From assembly GCA_902612605.1 (NCBI GenBank), contig CACMDY010000005.1, positions 1-64,000 on the forward strand: a stretch of 64,000 nucleotides of DNA, read 5' to 3'. The position numbers and the translations under genes are program-made. How positions within the stretch are numbered: position 1 is the first letter of the stretch; every line of letters starts with the position of its first letter. The notes under the pieces were generated by a model. The model made no database searches. It saw only the letters and a list, made by a program, of their open reading frames with translations, and was not told the DNA's origin. This DNA comes from an uncultured Pelagibacteraceae bacterium (lineage in GTDB: Bacteria > Pseudomonadota > Alphaproteobacteria > Pelagibacterales > Pelagibacteraceae). Below are positions 44,828-53,620 of the stretch, in pieces.

Positions 44828-45838
44828 TTATTTAACTGCTAAAGCCATTTCCATTAGCTTATCGCCACCTGGAACTTTTTCAGCAAAAGCTTTATGAGAT
44901 GATTTTTTTGCAATCTCAACCCATGCAGCATGATCATTAGCATCCATATACACTAATTTCACACCTGCAGCTTTGTATGCTTCCTCAAACTTTTTATCTA
45001 AGTTCTCTACTTGAGCTGTCATATATTTTTCAGCAACTTTTCCTGCTTTCATCAAAGCCACTTGTTGGCTAGAATTTAAAGCATTGTAGCTTTTCTTAGA
45101 CATTAAAATTGGCTCATACATAAACCATAAACCAAATTTCCCTGGAGGAGTTGCACATTTTACTTGTTCGTAAATTTTGTAACTTACAAAACTTCCTGAA
45201 CTAGTATTTGCACCTGTTAATACACCAGTTTGTAATCCAGTATAAATTTCAGATGATGGCATACTTTGAATACCTGCACCAGCAGCCTCTAACATTTGGT
45301 TGAAAGCTTTTCCTGCAGCTCTCATCACTTGTCCTTTAGCATCACTTGGATTCTTGATACATTTAGTTTTTGATGCGAAACCACCACCTAACCATGCATC
45401 TGATAGTACTACAACACCGGCATCACTGATTATTTTTTTAATCTCAGTCATCATTGGACCTTTATTAAATCTCAATGCATGCTCATGATTTTTTACAGTT
45501 CCTGGCATCAATGTAGCATCAAACTCTGGATGGAATTTTGATGCATAAGCTAATGGGAAAGCAGAAATATCTAATTGACCTGTAGTCATAGGCTTCCACT
45601 GTTCTTTTGGCTTATAAAGTGACTTAGCTGGATAAATTCTTATTTCTAAATCAACGTTTGCTTTTTTTACTTCATCAGCAATAATTTGTACCATTTCATG
45701 ACGTGGGTCAAAAGAGCCATCAGCTCTTGGTGTACCTGGCCATTGGTGACTTGCTTTTAATGTAACTGCATATGCAGATCCTACTATTGAAAAAGCTATA
45801 ATTATTGAAGACAAATATAATGTTATTTTTCTTAACAT
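44828..45838 (-). CDS. dctP: TRAP transporter solute-binding protein DctP
   Basis: A 336-residue periplasmic protein that binds the carboxylate. A signal peptide (MLRKITLYLSSIIIAF, cut near SAYA) is followed by TLKASHQWPG. The conserved arginine of the ligand site is in KGQVMRAAGKAF near residue 170. I chose ATG at 45838, which has a GGGGA site six bases upstream and begins the signal peptide; the frame is open 25 codons further, but that would bury the signal peptide. It is first in the TRAP operon. Confidence 0.92.
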   Translation of the reverse strand: MLRKITLYLSSIIIAFSIVGSAYAVTLKASHQWPGTPRADGSFDPRHEMVQIIADEVKKANVDLEIRIYPAKSLYKPKEQWKPMTTGQLDISAFPLAYASKFHPEFDATLMPGTVKNHEHALRFNKGPMMTEIKKIISDAGVVVLSDAWLGGGFASKTKCIKNPSDAKGQVMRAAGKAFNQMLEAAGAGIQSMPSSEIYTGLQTGVLTGANTSSGSFVSYKIYEQVKCATPPGKFGLWFMYEPILMSKKSYNALNSSQQVALMKAGKVAEKYMTAQVENLDKKFEEAYKAAGVKLVYMDANDHAAWVEIAKKSSHKAFAEKVPGGDKLMEMALAVK

Positions 45839-45867
45839 AGTTTTCCCCTTTTTATTTATAATGATGA

Positions 45868-45903
45868 TATTAAATTGAACTTGAGCAGAAGAGTCAATAT
45901 AAG
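45868..45903. promoter_or_regulatory. Interleaved divergent promoters for dctP and the CoA-transferase gene
   Basis: Minus strand: TTGACT (45892-45897) and TTAATA (45868-45873), 18 apart, toward dctP. Plus strand: TTGAAC (45875-45880) and TATAAG (45898-45903), 17 apart, toward the CoA-transferase. Each -35 lies in the other's spacer, so one polymerase would block the other. Confidence 0.5.
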
Positions 45904-45920
45904 GAAATGACATACTTATT

Positions 45921-47063
45921 ATGGATGGTCCTTTAAAAAATTTATTAGTTGTTGATCTTACTAGGGTTTTAGTAGGACCATATTGTACAATGATTTTATC
46001 TGATCTCGGTGCACGTGTAATTAAAGTAGAAGCACCAGAAATTGGTGACGATTCGAGAAAGTTTGGACCTTTTGTAAAAGACTATTCAGCATATTTTATG
46101 TCACTGAATAGAGGAAAAGAAAGTATTGCTCTTAATCTAAAAAATGAAGATGATAAAAAAATATTTGATAAAATTTTAGCAAAGGCAGATATTTTAGTAG
46201 AAAATTTTAAACCGGGCACTTTAGAAAAATGGGGATATGGTTGGAAAGATGTAAGCAAAAAATATCCAAAATTAATATATGCATCTGCATCTGGTTTTGG
46301 TCAAACCGGCCCTTTAAAAGAATTACCAGCTTATGACATGGTCGTTCAGGGAATGGGTGGACTGATGAGTGTTACAGGTCATCCAAATAGCGAGCCAACA
46401 AGAGTTGGAACATCAATTGGTGATATTACAGCAGGTCTTTTTACTGCAATCGGAATTAATGCAGCTTTGTATGATAGACAAAAAACGGGCAAGGGAATGT
46501 TTATAGATGTTTCAATGTTAGACTGCCAAATTGCAATTTTAGAAAATGCAATTGCAAGATATTTATCTAAAAATGAAATTCCTAAACCGATGGGATCTAG
46601 ACATCCTTCAATCGCTCCATTTGAGGCATTTAAAACAAAAGATAGTTATATAATCATTGCTGCAGGTAACGATAAATTATATGAAAAACTTTGCGAAGTA
46701 TTGGGCATACCTGAAATGGTGAGCGATAAAAGATTTAATACAAATTCACTAAGATGTGAAAATATGAATGAACTAAAATCAATTTTTGAAAAAAAACTTT
46801 CTTCAAAAAATACTTCCGAATGGGTAAATGAAATGGAAAAATTGAAGATACCATGTGGACCAATATTTAATATTAAAGAGGCTGTAGAAAATCCCCAAGT
46901 AGAAGCTAGAAACATGATTGTTAAGGCTTATCATAAAGTAGTTGGTGATTTTAGATTAGCAGGCAATCCTATAAAAATGTCTTCATACGAAGATAAAAGT
47001 ACTAGAGGTGACATTCCTGATCTTGATGAACACAGGGAACAAATATTAAAAGAGTTTTCTTAA
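45921..47063 (+). CDS. CaiB/BaiF family CoA-transferase (class III)
   Basis: Moves CoA between carboxylic acids without free intermediates. The 380-residue protein has LVVDLTRVLVGPYCTMILSDLGARVIKVE near residues 8-36, SLNRGKESIALNLK, and the catalytic aspartate in LPAYDMVVQGMGGLMSVTG near residue 135. It is divergent from the TRAP-malonyl-CoA decarboxylase operon over 82 bases, so it may activate the imported acid to its CoA ester. The substrate is inferred, not seen. Confidence 0.88.
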   Translation: MDGPLKNLLVVDLTRVLVGPYCTMILSDLGARVIKVEAPEIGDDSRKFGPFVKDYSAYFMSLNRGKESIALNLKNEDDKKIFDKILAKADILVENFKPGTLEKWGYGWKDVSKKYPKLIYASASGFGQTGPLKELPAYDMVVQGMGGLMSVTGHPNSEPTRVGTSIGDITAGLFTAIGINAALYDRQKTGKGMFIDVSMLDCQIAILENAIARYLSKNEIPKPMGSRHPSIAPFEAFKTKDSYIIIAAGNDKLYEKLCEVLGIPEMVSDKRFNTNSLRCENMNELKSIFEKKLSSKNTSEWVNEMEKLKIPCGPIFNIKEAVENPQVEARNMIVKAYHKVVGDFRLAGNPIKMSSYEDKSTRGDIPDLDEHREQILKEFS

Positions 47064-47591
47064 TTAAGAATTATTTTCTTCGTCGCTTACGTTATCTGAA
47101 ACTTGTTCTTCTGCTTCTGAAACTTGATCTAGTGAAACGTCATCATTTTCTTCAGTCTCACTTGGAGCTTCTACATTAACTTCAGGTTGAGCTGATGGTG
47201 ATAATTCAGCAAGATCCTCTTTTGAGACTTGAATTTTTTCAGGGATTTTTCTAGCTCTTTTAGAAGGAAGAATTGGTACACCACTTTTTGAGATTTCACC
47301 TTTGTATTGATTCTCAAAATCATCACCAATATCTTCATCTTCTTCAGCTGTATCATCAATTTGTTCTACGTGTTTTCTTAGTTTGTAAACTGCAGCTTCA
47401 GTTAAATCTGGAACTTTAATTGTTTCTTCAGCTATTTCTCTTAATGCAATAACTGTGTGCTTGTCGTTGTCTCTATCTAATGTAGGTTCAATTCCTGAAT
47501 TAAGTTGAGTAGCTCTTTCTTTAGCAACCAAAACTAATTCATAAGGGCTATCTACTTTGTCTATACAGTCTTCAACGGTAACTCTTGCCAT
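47064..47591 (-). CDS. rpoZ: RNA polymerase omega subunit
   Basis: Assists assembly of RNA polymerase. The N terminus [33 protein letters not shown] and [15 protein letters not shown] are the omega family core (about residues 1-65). The remainder to residue 175 is a low-complexity, strongly acidic tail (Asp/Glu/Ser-rich), longer than most omega proteins of about 90-130 residues. It is convergent with the CoA-transferase with no gap. Confidence 0.93.
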   Translation of the reverse strand: MARVTVEDCIDKVDSPYELVLVAKERATQLNSGIEPTLDRDNDKHTVIALREIAEETIKVPDLTEAAVYKLRKHVEQIDDTAEEDEDIGDDFENQYKGEISKSGVPILPSKRARKIPEKIQVSKEDLAELSPSAQPEVNVEAPSETEENDDVSLDQVSEAEEQVSDNVSDEENNS

Positions 47592-47632
47592 GGGCGATTA
47601 AATATACTCCAAGATCAACAAAATCAAGTGTT

Positions 47633-48841
47633 TTATACTAATATTGGATTTAATTTTTTTCTAATTAAAAAAAGAAGAATAAAAGAAATAAGTATATAAA
47701 GTGCAGATATTATAGCAATTTTCTCAATTGAAAATCCGATATCAATTAAAATACCAAAAAGAGCAGTTCCGAAAGCTGTTGAAAAAACCATAAGTGCGGT
47801 TGTCAAAGCTTTAATAGATCCAATATGCTTTACACCATAAACTTCGGCCCAAGTAGAAGATCCCAAAACATTTGCCAAACCATTTGATATTCCAATTAAA
47901 CCTAGAAATATAAATGCAGTAAATTGTGCATCAAAATAAACAATTACAAAAGTCGATAGAAATAAAGGAATGTTCATAAATATTAAAAGTTTTCGACTTG
48001 TGAATTTATCAATCAAAAAACCGGATAATAAGAGTGTAATTACCGAAAACACTGAATATGACATAAAAGACTGAGCAATTACAAATGGTCCCCAGTTTTT
48101 TGACTCAGTGATAAATGATTGGTAAACAAATACACCAGTTGCAATCCAAGGCATTGCCAGCATATTCATACTTACGATATAAAATTTATAATCCTTTATT
48201 ACTTCAATTCTTTTCCATTGCTTAATATTTTCCTCTTTAAATTCTTCACCTTCAGTACTTTCTCTCGTATCAAGTTTAACAGTTCGAACTAAAAAGAATG
48301 ATGCAATCGGTAAAAATATTAAAACTAATATTGCAATTACAGTCCAAATATTATGCCAAGTTGTTAATGACAACAAAAATACCATTAGAACGGGTAAAAT
48401 AAATTCAGCACTAGATAAACCAAACCAACAAATACTTAATGCTCTACCCCTAGATTTTGTAAAATATCTTGAAACAGTTGTTGTTGCGGTATGAGACATC
48501 ATTCCCTGTCCTGAAAATCTCATTAAGAAAATTGCAATGAATAAAAAAACTATAGATGAAATTTTTGAAAAGAAAAAACAAGAAAACGATAAAAGTAATG
48601 TTACATAAATTGCAAATCTAAAAATATTTATGTCATCAATTTTCTTTCCAACCCATATAAGTAGTAAACTACTGCACAATGTTGCAGATGCATATATTGA
48701 GCCAAATTGTCCATGAGTTATCGATAGTGTCTCTCGTATACTTGTATTGAATATTCCAAGAAAAAAACTCTGTCCAAAGCTTGAAAAAAATGTAAATATA
48801 AAACCAAATACAATTACTTTTAAACTTAAATTTTTAAACAT
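47633..48841 (-). CDS. Major facilitator superfamily transporter
   Basis: A 402-residue protein with twelve predicted helices. VGKKIDD between helices 2 and 3 stands for the MFS A-motif, and the central loop (near residues 195-215) is charged (STEGEEFKEENIKQWKR). The pattern fits oxalate/formate or monocarboxylate-type MFS proteins, but the substrate is not determined. The start codon is only eight bases from the divergent dehydrogenase start, so the two may be related in function. Confidence 0.8.
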   Translation of the reverse strand: MFKNLSLKVIVFGFIFTFFSSFGQSFFLGIFNTSIRETLSITHGQFGSIYASATLCSSLLLIWVGKKIDDINIFRFAIYVTLLLSFSCFFFSKISSIVFLFIAIFLMRFSGQGMMSHTATTTVSRYFTKSRGRALSICWFGLSSAEFILPVLMVFLLSLTTWHNIWTVIAILVLIFLPIASFFLVRTVKLDTRESTEGEEFKEENIKQWKRIEVIKDYKFYIVSMNMLAMPWIATGVFVYQSFITESKNWGPFVIAQSFMSYSVFSVITLLLSGFLIDKFTSRKLLIFMNIPLFLSTFVIVYFDAQFTAFIFLGLIGISNGLANVLGSSTWAEVYGVKHIGSIKALTTALMVFSTAFGTALFGILIDIGFSIEKIAIISALYILISFILLFLIRKKLNPILV

Positions 48842-48849
48842 AAAAAAAT

Positions 48850-49725
48850 ATGACTTCTAAAGTTGCTTTCATAGGTCTTGGTGTAATGGGTTATCCAATG
48901 GCAGGATATATATCAAAAGCAGGACATAATGTAACTGTTTTTAACAGAACAAAATCAAAAGCGGAAAAGTGGATTGGTGAATACAAAGGTAATATGGCTG
49001 ATACACCATCTGAAGCTGCTAAAGATGCTGATTTTATTTTTACGTGTGTTGGAAATGATGATGATTTAAGACAAGTTTCTTTGAGTGATAATGGGTTATT
49101 TCATAATGCTAAAGAAGGAAGTGTATATATAGATAATTCAACAGTGTCTGCTGAAATTTCTAGAGAACTTTATAAAGCTGCAAAAGATAAAGGATTTGGT
49201 TTTTTAGATGCTCCTATATCTGGAGGACAATCAGGTGCTGAAGGTGGAATATTAACTGTCATGGTTGGTGGAGATGATGGTGATTTTAAAAAAGCAGAGC
49301 CAATAATTGATTGTTATAGTAAAAAAGTAACTTTAATCGGACCATCAGGTAGTGGACAATTAACTAAGATGGTTAATCAAATGTGTATTGGAGGTTTAGT
49401 TCAAGGTTTATCCGAAGCAGTAAATTTTGGAATTAATGCAGGTTTAGATATGGATAAAGTTATGGAAACTATTTCAAAAGGTGCAGCTCAATCTTGGCAA
49501 ATGGAAAATAGATATAAAACTATGGTAGCTGATAAATTTGATTACGGATTTGCTGTAGATTGGATGAGAAAAGATTTAAAAATTTGTATTGAAGAAGCAA
49601 AAAGAAATGGTTCACCTGTTCCAGTAACTGAAATTGTTGATGGTTATTATGCTGAGGTTCAAAAAATGGGTGGAAACCGTTGGGATAGCTCAAGTTTAAT
49701 AGCTAGATTAAAAAAGAAAAAATAA
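48850..49725 (+). CDS. Beta-hydroxyacid dehydrogenase (3-hydroxyisobutyrate dehydrogenase family)
   Basis: A 291-residue NAD(P)-dependent enzyme. FIGLGVMGYPMAGYIS near residues 7-22 is the Rossmann site, FLDAPISGGQSGAEGG near 118-133 the substrate loop, and Lys in GQLTKMVNQ near 172 the catalytic lysine. Members act on 3-hydroxyisobutyrate, tartronate semialdehyde, or succinic semialdehyde; this one cannot be assigned further. It is followed after two bases by a flavin-type gene. Confidence 0.87.
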   Translation: MTSKVAFIGLGVMGYPMAGYISKAGHNVTVFNRTKSKAEKWIGEYKGNMADTPSEAAKDADFIFTCVGNDDDLRQVSLSDNGLFHNAKEGSVYIDNSTVSAEISRELYKAAKDKGFGFLDAPISGGQSGAEGGILTVMVGGDDGDFKKAEPIIDCYSKKVTLIGPSGSGQLTKMVNQMCIGGLVQGLSEAVNFGINAGLDMDKVMETISKGAAQSWQMENRYKTMVADKFDYGFAVDWMRKDLKICIEEAKRNGSPVPVTEIVDGYYAEVQKMGGNRWDSSSLIARLKKKK

Positions 49726-49727
49726 TT

Positions 49728-50333
49728 GTGTCTACCACTGTTCCCTACTACGAGGATTTTTCCGAAATAAAAAAGAAAATTTGGTTAATGTTAACTGATG
49801 CAGTTACTAACAGATCGTCTCCATTTAGAATACCTGTTTTTTCATGTGGGAGTGATAACGATATCGAAAGTAGAATTGTTGTTCTTAGAAAATCAGATGA
49901 ACAAAATAATTTAGTGCAATTCCACAGTGATATTAGATCTGATAAAATTAAAATTTTAGAAAAAAACCCAAATTCATCGATGTTATTTTATGATAAAGAT
50001 GAAAAAATTCAGGTTAGATTAAAAGTTGAAGCAATTATCAATCACAATAATGATATAACAAAACAATCTTGGGAAAAAACTCAACATATAAGTCGTAAAT
50101 GTTACTTAGTAGATAATGGACCAGGTACAGAGTCTGATATACCGACATCTGGCTTAAAACCTGAATTAGATAATTTCGACTATACAAAAGAACAAAGCGA
50201 AGAAGGATATAAAAACTTTACTGTTATACAGTGTAAAATTAAATCTATTGAATGGTTATATTTAGCTGCAAAAGGTCATCGAAGAGCTAGATTTGACATT
50301 GATAATAGTAAAGATACTTGGTTGGTGCCATAA
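49728..50333 (+). CDS. Pyridoxamine 5'-phosphate oxidase family protein
   Basis: A 201-residue split-barrel flavin-binding protein. SPFRIPVFSCG, then IVVLRKSDEQ, VQFHSDIRSDKIKIL and SSMLFYDKDEKIQVRL follow the FMN-binding pattern of PNPOx-like proteins. It starts with GTG two bases after the dehydrogenase. It lacks the full substrate-binding part of PdxH, so it may be a general flavin/heme-binding oxidoreductase rather than the vitamin B6 enzyme. Confidence 0.75.
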   Translation: MSTTVPYYEDFSEIKKKIWLMLTDAVTNRSSPFRIPVFSCGSDNDIESRIVVLRKSDEQNNLVQFHSDIRSDKIKILEKNPNSSMLFYDKDEKIQVRLKVEAIINHNNDITKQSWEKTQHISRKCYLVDNGPGTESDIPTSGLKPELDNFDYTKEQSEEGYKNFTVIQCKIKSIEWLYLAAKGHRRARFDIDNSKDTWLVP

Positions 50334-50728
50334 TGAAAAAATATGAAGCTATGGTTTTGTCATGTATGGATCCAAGGTTTCAGCCAAAAGTTTTTAATTA
50401 CTTGAAAAAAAAGAAATTAACAGGAAAATATAGCTCATTTACTATTGCTGGAGCGGCCATTGGTGTAACTTCTAAAAAATTTAAAAAATGGCAATCAACT
50501 TTTTTGGATAATTTATCAACTTCGATAAAGTTGCATAATATTAATAAATTAATTGTAATTAATCACGAAGATTGTGGTGCAGCTAAAATAGTGAATGGAA
50601 AGAAAGAATTTAATTCAACTATTGAAAAGAAAATTCACAAGGATTCTTTTAAAAAAATTAAATTAATTATAGATAAAAAATTCCCAGAGTTGAAAATAAA
50701 TTTTAAAATTTTGTCGCTAAAAGATTAA
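50333..50728 (+). CDS. Short beta-carbonic-anhydrase-like protein
   Basis: A 131-residue protein with Cys11, Asp13 and Arg15 in SCMDPRF and His78-Cys81 in NHEDCG, the zinc ligands and Asp/Arg pair of beta-carbonic anhydrases. It is well below the usual about 200 residues and lacks the conserved middle part. Whether it hydrates carbon dioxide is uncertain. The ATG at 50333 overlaps the previous stop (TAATG); a TTG at 50318 is open but less likely. Confidence 0.65.
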   Translation: MKKYEAMVLSCMDPRFQPKVFNYLKKKKLTGKYSSFTIAGAAIGVTSKKFKKWQSTFLDNLSTSIKLHNINKLIVINHEDCGAAKIVNGKKEFNSTIEKKIHKDSFKKIKLIIDKKFPELKINFKILSLKD

Positions 50729-50732
50729 TCTT

Positions 50733-51023
50733 TTAAAGCCCCTTAATTATTATATTTGTCCCCTCAGCATTATCCAATCTTATTTGTTTTATTGGTTTAT
50801 ATTCCTCTGAATTATACCATTCCAAAGCCCTTTCATAACTTGGAAATTTTAGAACTATTATTCTTGGAAATTTAGTTTTACCATCAAATATTTGATACTC
50901 ACCATTTCTTACCAAAAACTCTCCATCAAATTTTTTTACAATTGGATTAACTTTTTCAATGTACTCTTTATAATTTTCTGGATTAGTTACTCTTAATTGT
51001 GCAATTACATACCCAGCTGGCAT
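50733..51023 (-). CDS. DUF1330 family protein
   Basis: A 96-residue ferredoxin-like (dimeric alpha/beta barrel) protein. AQLRVTNPENYKEYIEKVNPIV at the N terminus, FLVRNGEYQIFDG and IVLKFPSYERALEWYNSEEYKPI are the DUF1330 pattern. The role is unknown. It is one base away from the gamma-carbonic-anhydrase-like gene upstream. Confidence 0.85.
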   Translation of the reverse strand: MPAGYVIAQLRVTNPENYKEYIEKVNPIVKKFDGEFLVRNGEYQIFDGKTKFPRIIVLKFPSYERALEWYNSEEYKPIKQIRLDNAEGTNIIIKGL

Positions 51024-51024
51024 A

Positions 51025-51537
51025 TTAAAAAACAGTTTTTACGTATCTTTTCCAATTATCTTGGTAATGTTTTGCGTTCTCTGTAATTTTACCTATTTCT
51101 TCGTCAGTAAGTTTTCTTACTACTCTTCCAGGCGCTCCAACTACTAATGAGTTATCTGGAATTTCTTTGTTTTCAGTTATTAATGCTTTAGCACCAATAA
51201 TGCAATTTTTACCTATTTTTGCATTATTTAAAATGACAGCTCCAATACCTATTAAACTATTATCTCCAATTGTACATCCATGGAGCATAACTATATGACC
51301 GATGGTTACGTCTTTACCAATTCTTAAAGGGCAACCTGGGTCCGTATGCAAAACGCTTCCATCTTGAACATTTGAACCTTCTCCGACATGAATATTTTCA
51401 TTATCCCCTCTAATTACAGCATTAAACCAAACACTAGAGTTTTTTTCTAATGTGACATCTCCAATAATAGTTGCATTTGGTGCTACCCAATTTTCGCCAG
51501 AGTTTTTTGGTTTTTTATCTTCCAAATCGTAAAACAT
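51025..51537 (-). CDS. Gamma-carbonic-anhydrase family protein
   Basis: A 170-residue left-handed beta-helix protein of the YrdA/PaaY type. His64 (VLHTDPG), His81 (IGHIVM) and His86 (LHGC) are the expected zinc ligands. Related proteins hydrate carbon dioxide or act as thioesterase-like partners in CoA metabolism. Its start is 20 bases from the divergent thioredoxin-fold gene. Compare the beta-type-like gene at 50333. Confidence 0.85.
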   Translation of the reverse strand: MFYDLEDKKPKNSGENWVAPNATIIGDVTLEKNSSVWFNAVIRGDNENIHVGEGSNVQDGSVLHTDPGCPLRIGKDVTIGHIVMLHGCTIGDNSLIGIGAVILNNAKIGKNCIIGAKALITENKEIPDNSLVVGAPGRVVRKLTDEEIGKITENAKHYQDNWKRYVKTVF

Positions 51538-51557
51538 AATTTATATATTATTACATT

Positions 51558-52112
51558 ATGCCTATTAAAACACCAGTATGTGATTTTGGGAAAAAAGCGG
51601 AAAACTTTGAATTAAAATCTACTGAGAACAAATTAATATCTTTAAATGATATTAAAGGTGAAAATGGAACTTTGGTAATGTTTATTTGTAATCATTGTCC
51701 ATATGTAAAAGCAATTATTAGAGATGTAGTGGAGGACTGTACTAAGCTTAGTGATTTAGGAATAAATTCAGTTGCAATATGTTCTAATGATCCAATTAAT
51801 TATCCGGAAGATTCTTTTGAAAAAATGATAGAGTTTGCAATTAAACATAAGTTTAATTTTCCATACCTAATTGATGAAACCCAAGAAATTGCAAGAAAAT
51901 ACGATGCTGTATGTACTCCAGATTTTTTTGGTTATGATAAAGATTTTGGTCTTCAATATAGAGGAAGAATAAGAGAATTAAGAGAACTAAAGCCTGTGAG
52001 ATCTGGAGATAGTGATTTATTTTTTGCTATGAAACAAGTTTCAGAAACAGGTAAAGGTCCTGAAGAACAATTCCCAAGTATGGGTTGTGGTATTAAGTGG
52101 TCATCTAATTAA
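51558..52112 (+). CDS. Thioredoxin-fold (peroxiredoxin-like) protein
   Basis: A 184-residue protein starting with KTPVCDFGKKAENFELKSTEN, an AhpC/TSA-type entry, followed by MFICNHCPYVKAIIRD near residues 41-56 with two cysteines around the usual redox position. Later RKYDAVCTPDFFGYD and QYRGRI fit the family of thiol-disulfide isomerase-like proteins annotated as thioredoxin family. Likely cytoplasmic: I see no signal peptide. It overlaps the next gene by one base (TAATG). Confidence 0.82.
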   Translation: MPIKTPVCDFGKKAENFELKSTENKLISLNDIKGENGTLVMFICNHCPYVKAIIRDVVEDCTKLSDLGINSVAICSNDPINYPEDSFEKMIEFAIKHKFNFPYLIDETQEIARKYDAVCTPDFFGYDKDFGLQYRGRIRELRELKPVRSGDSDLFFAMKQVSETGKGPEEQFPSMGCGIKWSSN

Positions 52113-53194
52113 TGTATTTAATAATAACTAGAACTTTCCCTCCTGAAGTTGGTGGTATGCAAAATCTAATGTGGGGATTAGCTAGATCTTTATCAAAAAT
52201 TGATATGGTTAAAGTTTTTGCCGATTATCACGAGGATCATAAAAAATTTGATGATAAAGTTTCATTTACAATTGAAAGAGTTAGTGGAGTTAAATTATTA
52301 AGAAAATATAGAAAATCTCTACTAATAAATGAATATTTAAATGAAAATAAAAATGTAAATTGTATCATTGCAGATCATTGGAAAAGTTTAGAACTTATAA
52401 AATCCCCAAAAAAGAAAATATGTTTAATTCATTCTAAAGAAATTAATCATCCTAAAGGATCTAGATTAAACAAAAAAGTTTTAGAAGTTTTAAATAATGT
52501 TGACCATGTGGTAGCAAACTCAAACTTTACGAAAAATTTAGCGTTTAGTCTTGGGGTTGAAGAAAAAAGATTAATAGTCATAAATCCAGGTATTGATCCT
52601 GTTGAAGAAATTTCAAAAGATGACCTTAAACAAGCAGAAGAAATACTAAATGGAAAAAAACAAAGGCTAATTACTGTTTCTAGATTTGATAAAAGAAAAA
52701 ATCACGAAAAAGTTATAATGGCTATTCGGAATTTAAAAGAGAAATATCCTGATATTACTTACACTTGTATAGGATACGGAGATGAAGAAGAAAATTTGAA
52801 AAAATTAGTTATAGAACTAAAACTTGATAAATATGTAGTTTTTTTAAGTGATATCTCTAATGAATTAAAAAATGCACTAATAGCAAAATCCAATATTTTT
52901 ATAATGCCCTCAATAATTTACAAAACTTCAGTTGAGGGATTTGGAATTTCTTTTATTGAGGCTGCACAATATGGGATTCCGTCTATAGGTGGTAAAGATG
53001 GTGGCGCTTCTGATGCAATTGTTCATAATAAAACGGGATTAATTTGTGATGGTAACAGTCTAGATGAAATTTATTCAAGTATAGATAGTTTATTTGAAGG
53101 CAATAAATATATTGAGTTTGGAAAAGAGTGCAAAAGTCATTCCGAAAATTTTCTTTGGGATAAGATAATTGAAAACTATAAAAGAATCTTATAA
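52112..53194 (+). CDS. Family 4 glycosyltransferase
   Basis: A 360-residue GT-B glycosyltransferase. TRTFPPEVGGMQNLMWGLAR at residues 6-25 is the N-domain loop, LITVSRFDKRKNHEKVI near 190-206 the start of the donor domain, and EGFGISFIEAAQYGIPSIG near 275-293 the donor-binding ExxxxxxxE stretch. It transfers a sugar from a nucleotide donor to an unidentified acceptor, probably a surface polymer or lipid. Confidence 0.88.
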   Translation: MYLIITRTFPPEVGGMQNLMWGLARSLSKIDMVKVFADYHEDHKKFDDKVSFTIERVSGVKLLRKYRKSLLINEYLNENKNVNCIIADHWKSLELIKSPKKKICLIHSKEINHPKGSRLNKKVLEVLNNVDHVVANSNFTKNLAFSLGVEEKRLIVINPGIDPVEEISKDDLKQAEEILNGKKQRLITVSRFDKRKNHEKVIMAIRNLKEKYPDITYTCIGYGDEEENLKKLVIELKLDKYVVFLSDISNELKNALIAKSNIFIMPSIIYKTSVEGFGISFIEAAQYGIPSIGGKDGGASDAIVHNKTGLICDGNSLDEIYSSIDSLFEGNKYIEFGKECKSHSENFLWDKIIENYKRIL

Positions 53195-53203
53195 AGTAAA
53201 AAC

Positions 53204-53620
53204 ATGCTAGATAAATTTAATGGAATAATTTATTTAAGTATTTTTATTTTACATTTTATTGTTTACGCCGTTTATGCTTTCAGAACAGTTGTTGCAACAA
53301 AGTCATTTTTAGATCAATACAATATAGATCAATCTGCGGCTGTGATGGTTAGATTTTTTGGAGCACCGTTTATTGCATCAGTTTTAGTAGCACTATACAT
53401 AATGTTAATTAAAGCAGATGGTTTGGCAGGAACATGGGGTTTCTTTACATTAATTTTTGCTCAAAACGTTTTATATTTTTTAATTGGGATATATACAATT
53501 TATATCAATAAACTTGGACATAACGAAAAAACAAATAGCGAAGGTGTCATTGCTTCAGGAATTTTAACAGTACTAAGTGGGATACTTTGTTACGGCCTAG
53601 CTGATAAAATTTATATTTAA
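53204..53620 (+). CDS. Small four-helix membrane protein, function unknown
   Basis: A 138-residue protein with four predicted membrane helices (about residues 5-27, 47-67, 75-101 and 115-133). A segment VRFFGAPFIASVLVA after a DQYNIDQ loop is notable. I do not recognise a family with certainty. It follows the glycosyltransferase after nine bases and overlaps the convergent tctA gene by four bases. Confidence 0.7.
   Translation: MLDKFNGIIYLSIFILHFIVYAVYAFRTVVATKSFLDQYNIDQSAAVMVRFFGAPFIASVLVALYIMLIKADGLAGTWGFFTLIFAQNVLYFLIGIYTIYINKLGHNEKTNSEGVIASGILTVLSGILCYGLADKIYI

Noticed and set aside
45839..45913. dctP extended by 25 residues
   Set aside because: It would place the signal peptide inside the protein; the later ATG has a good ribosome site.
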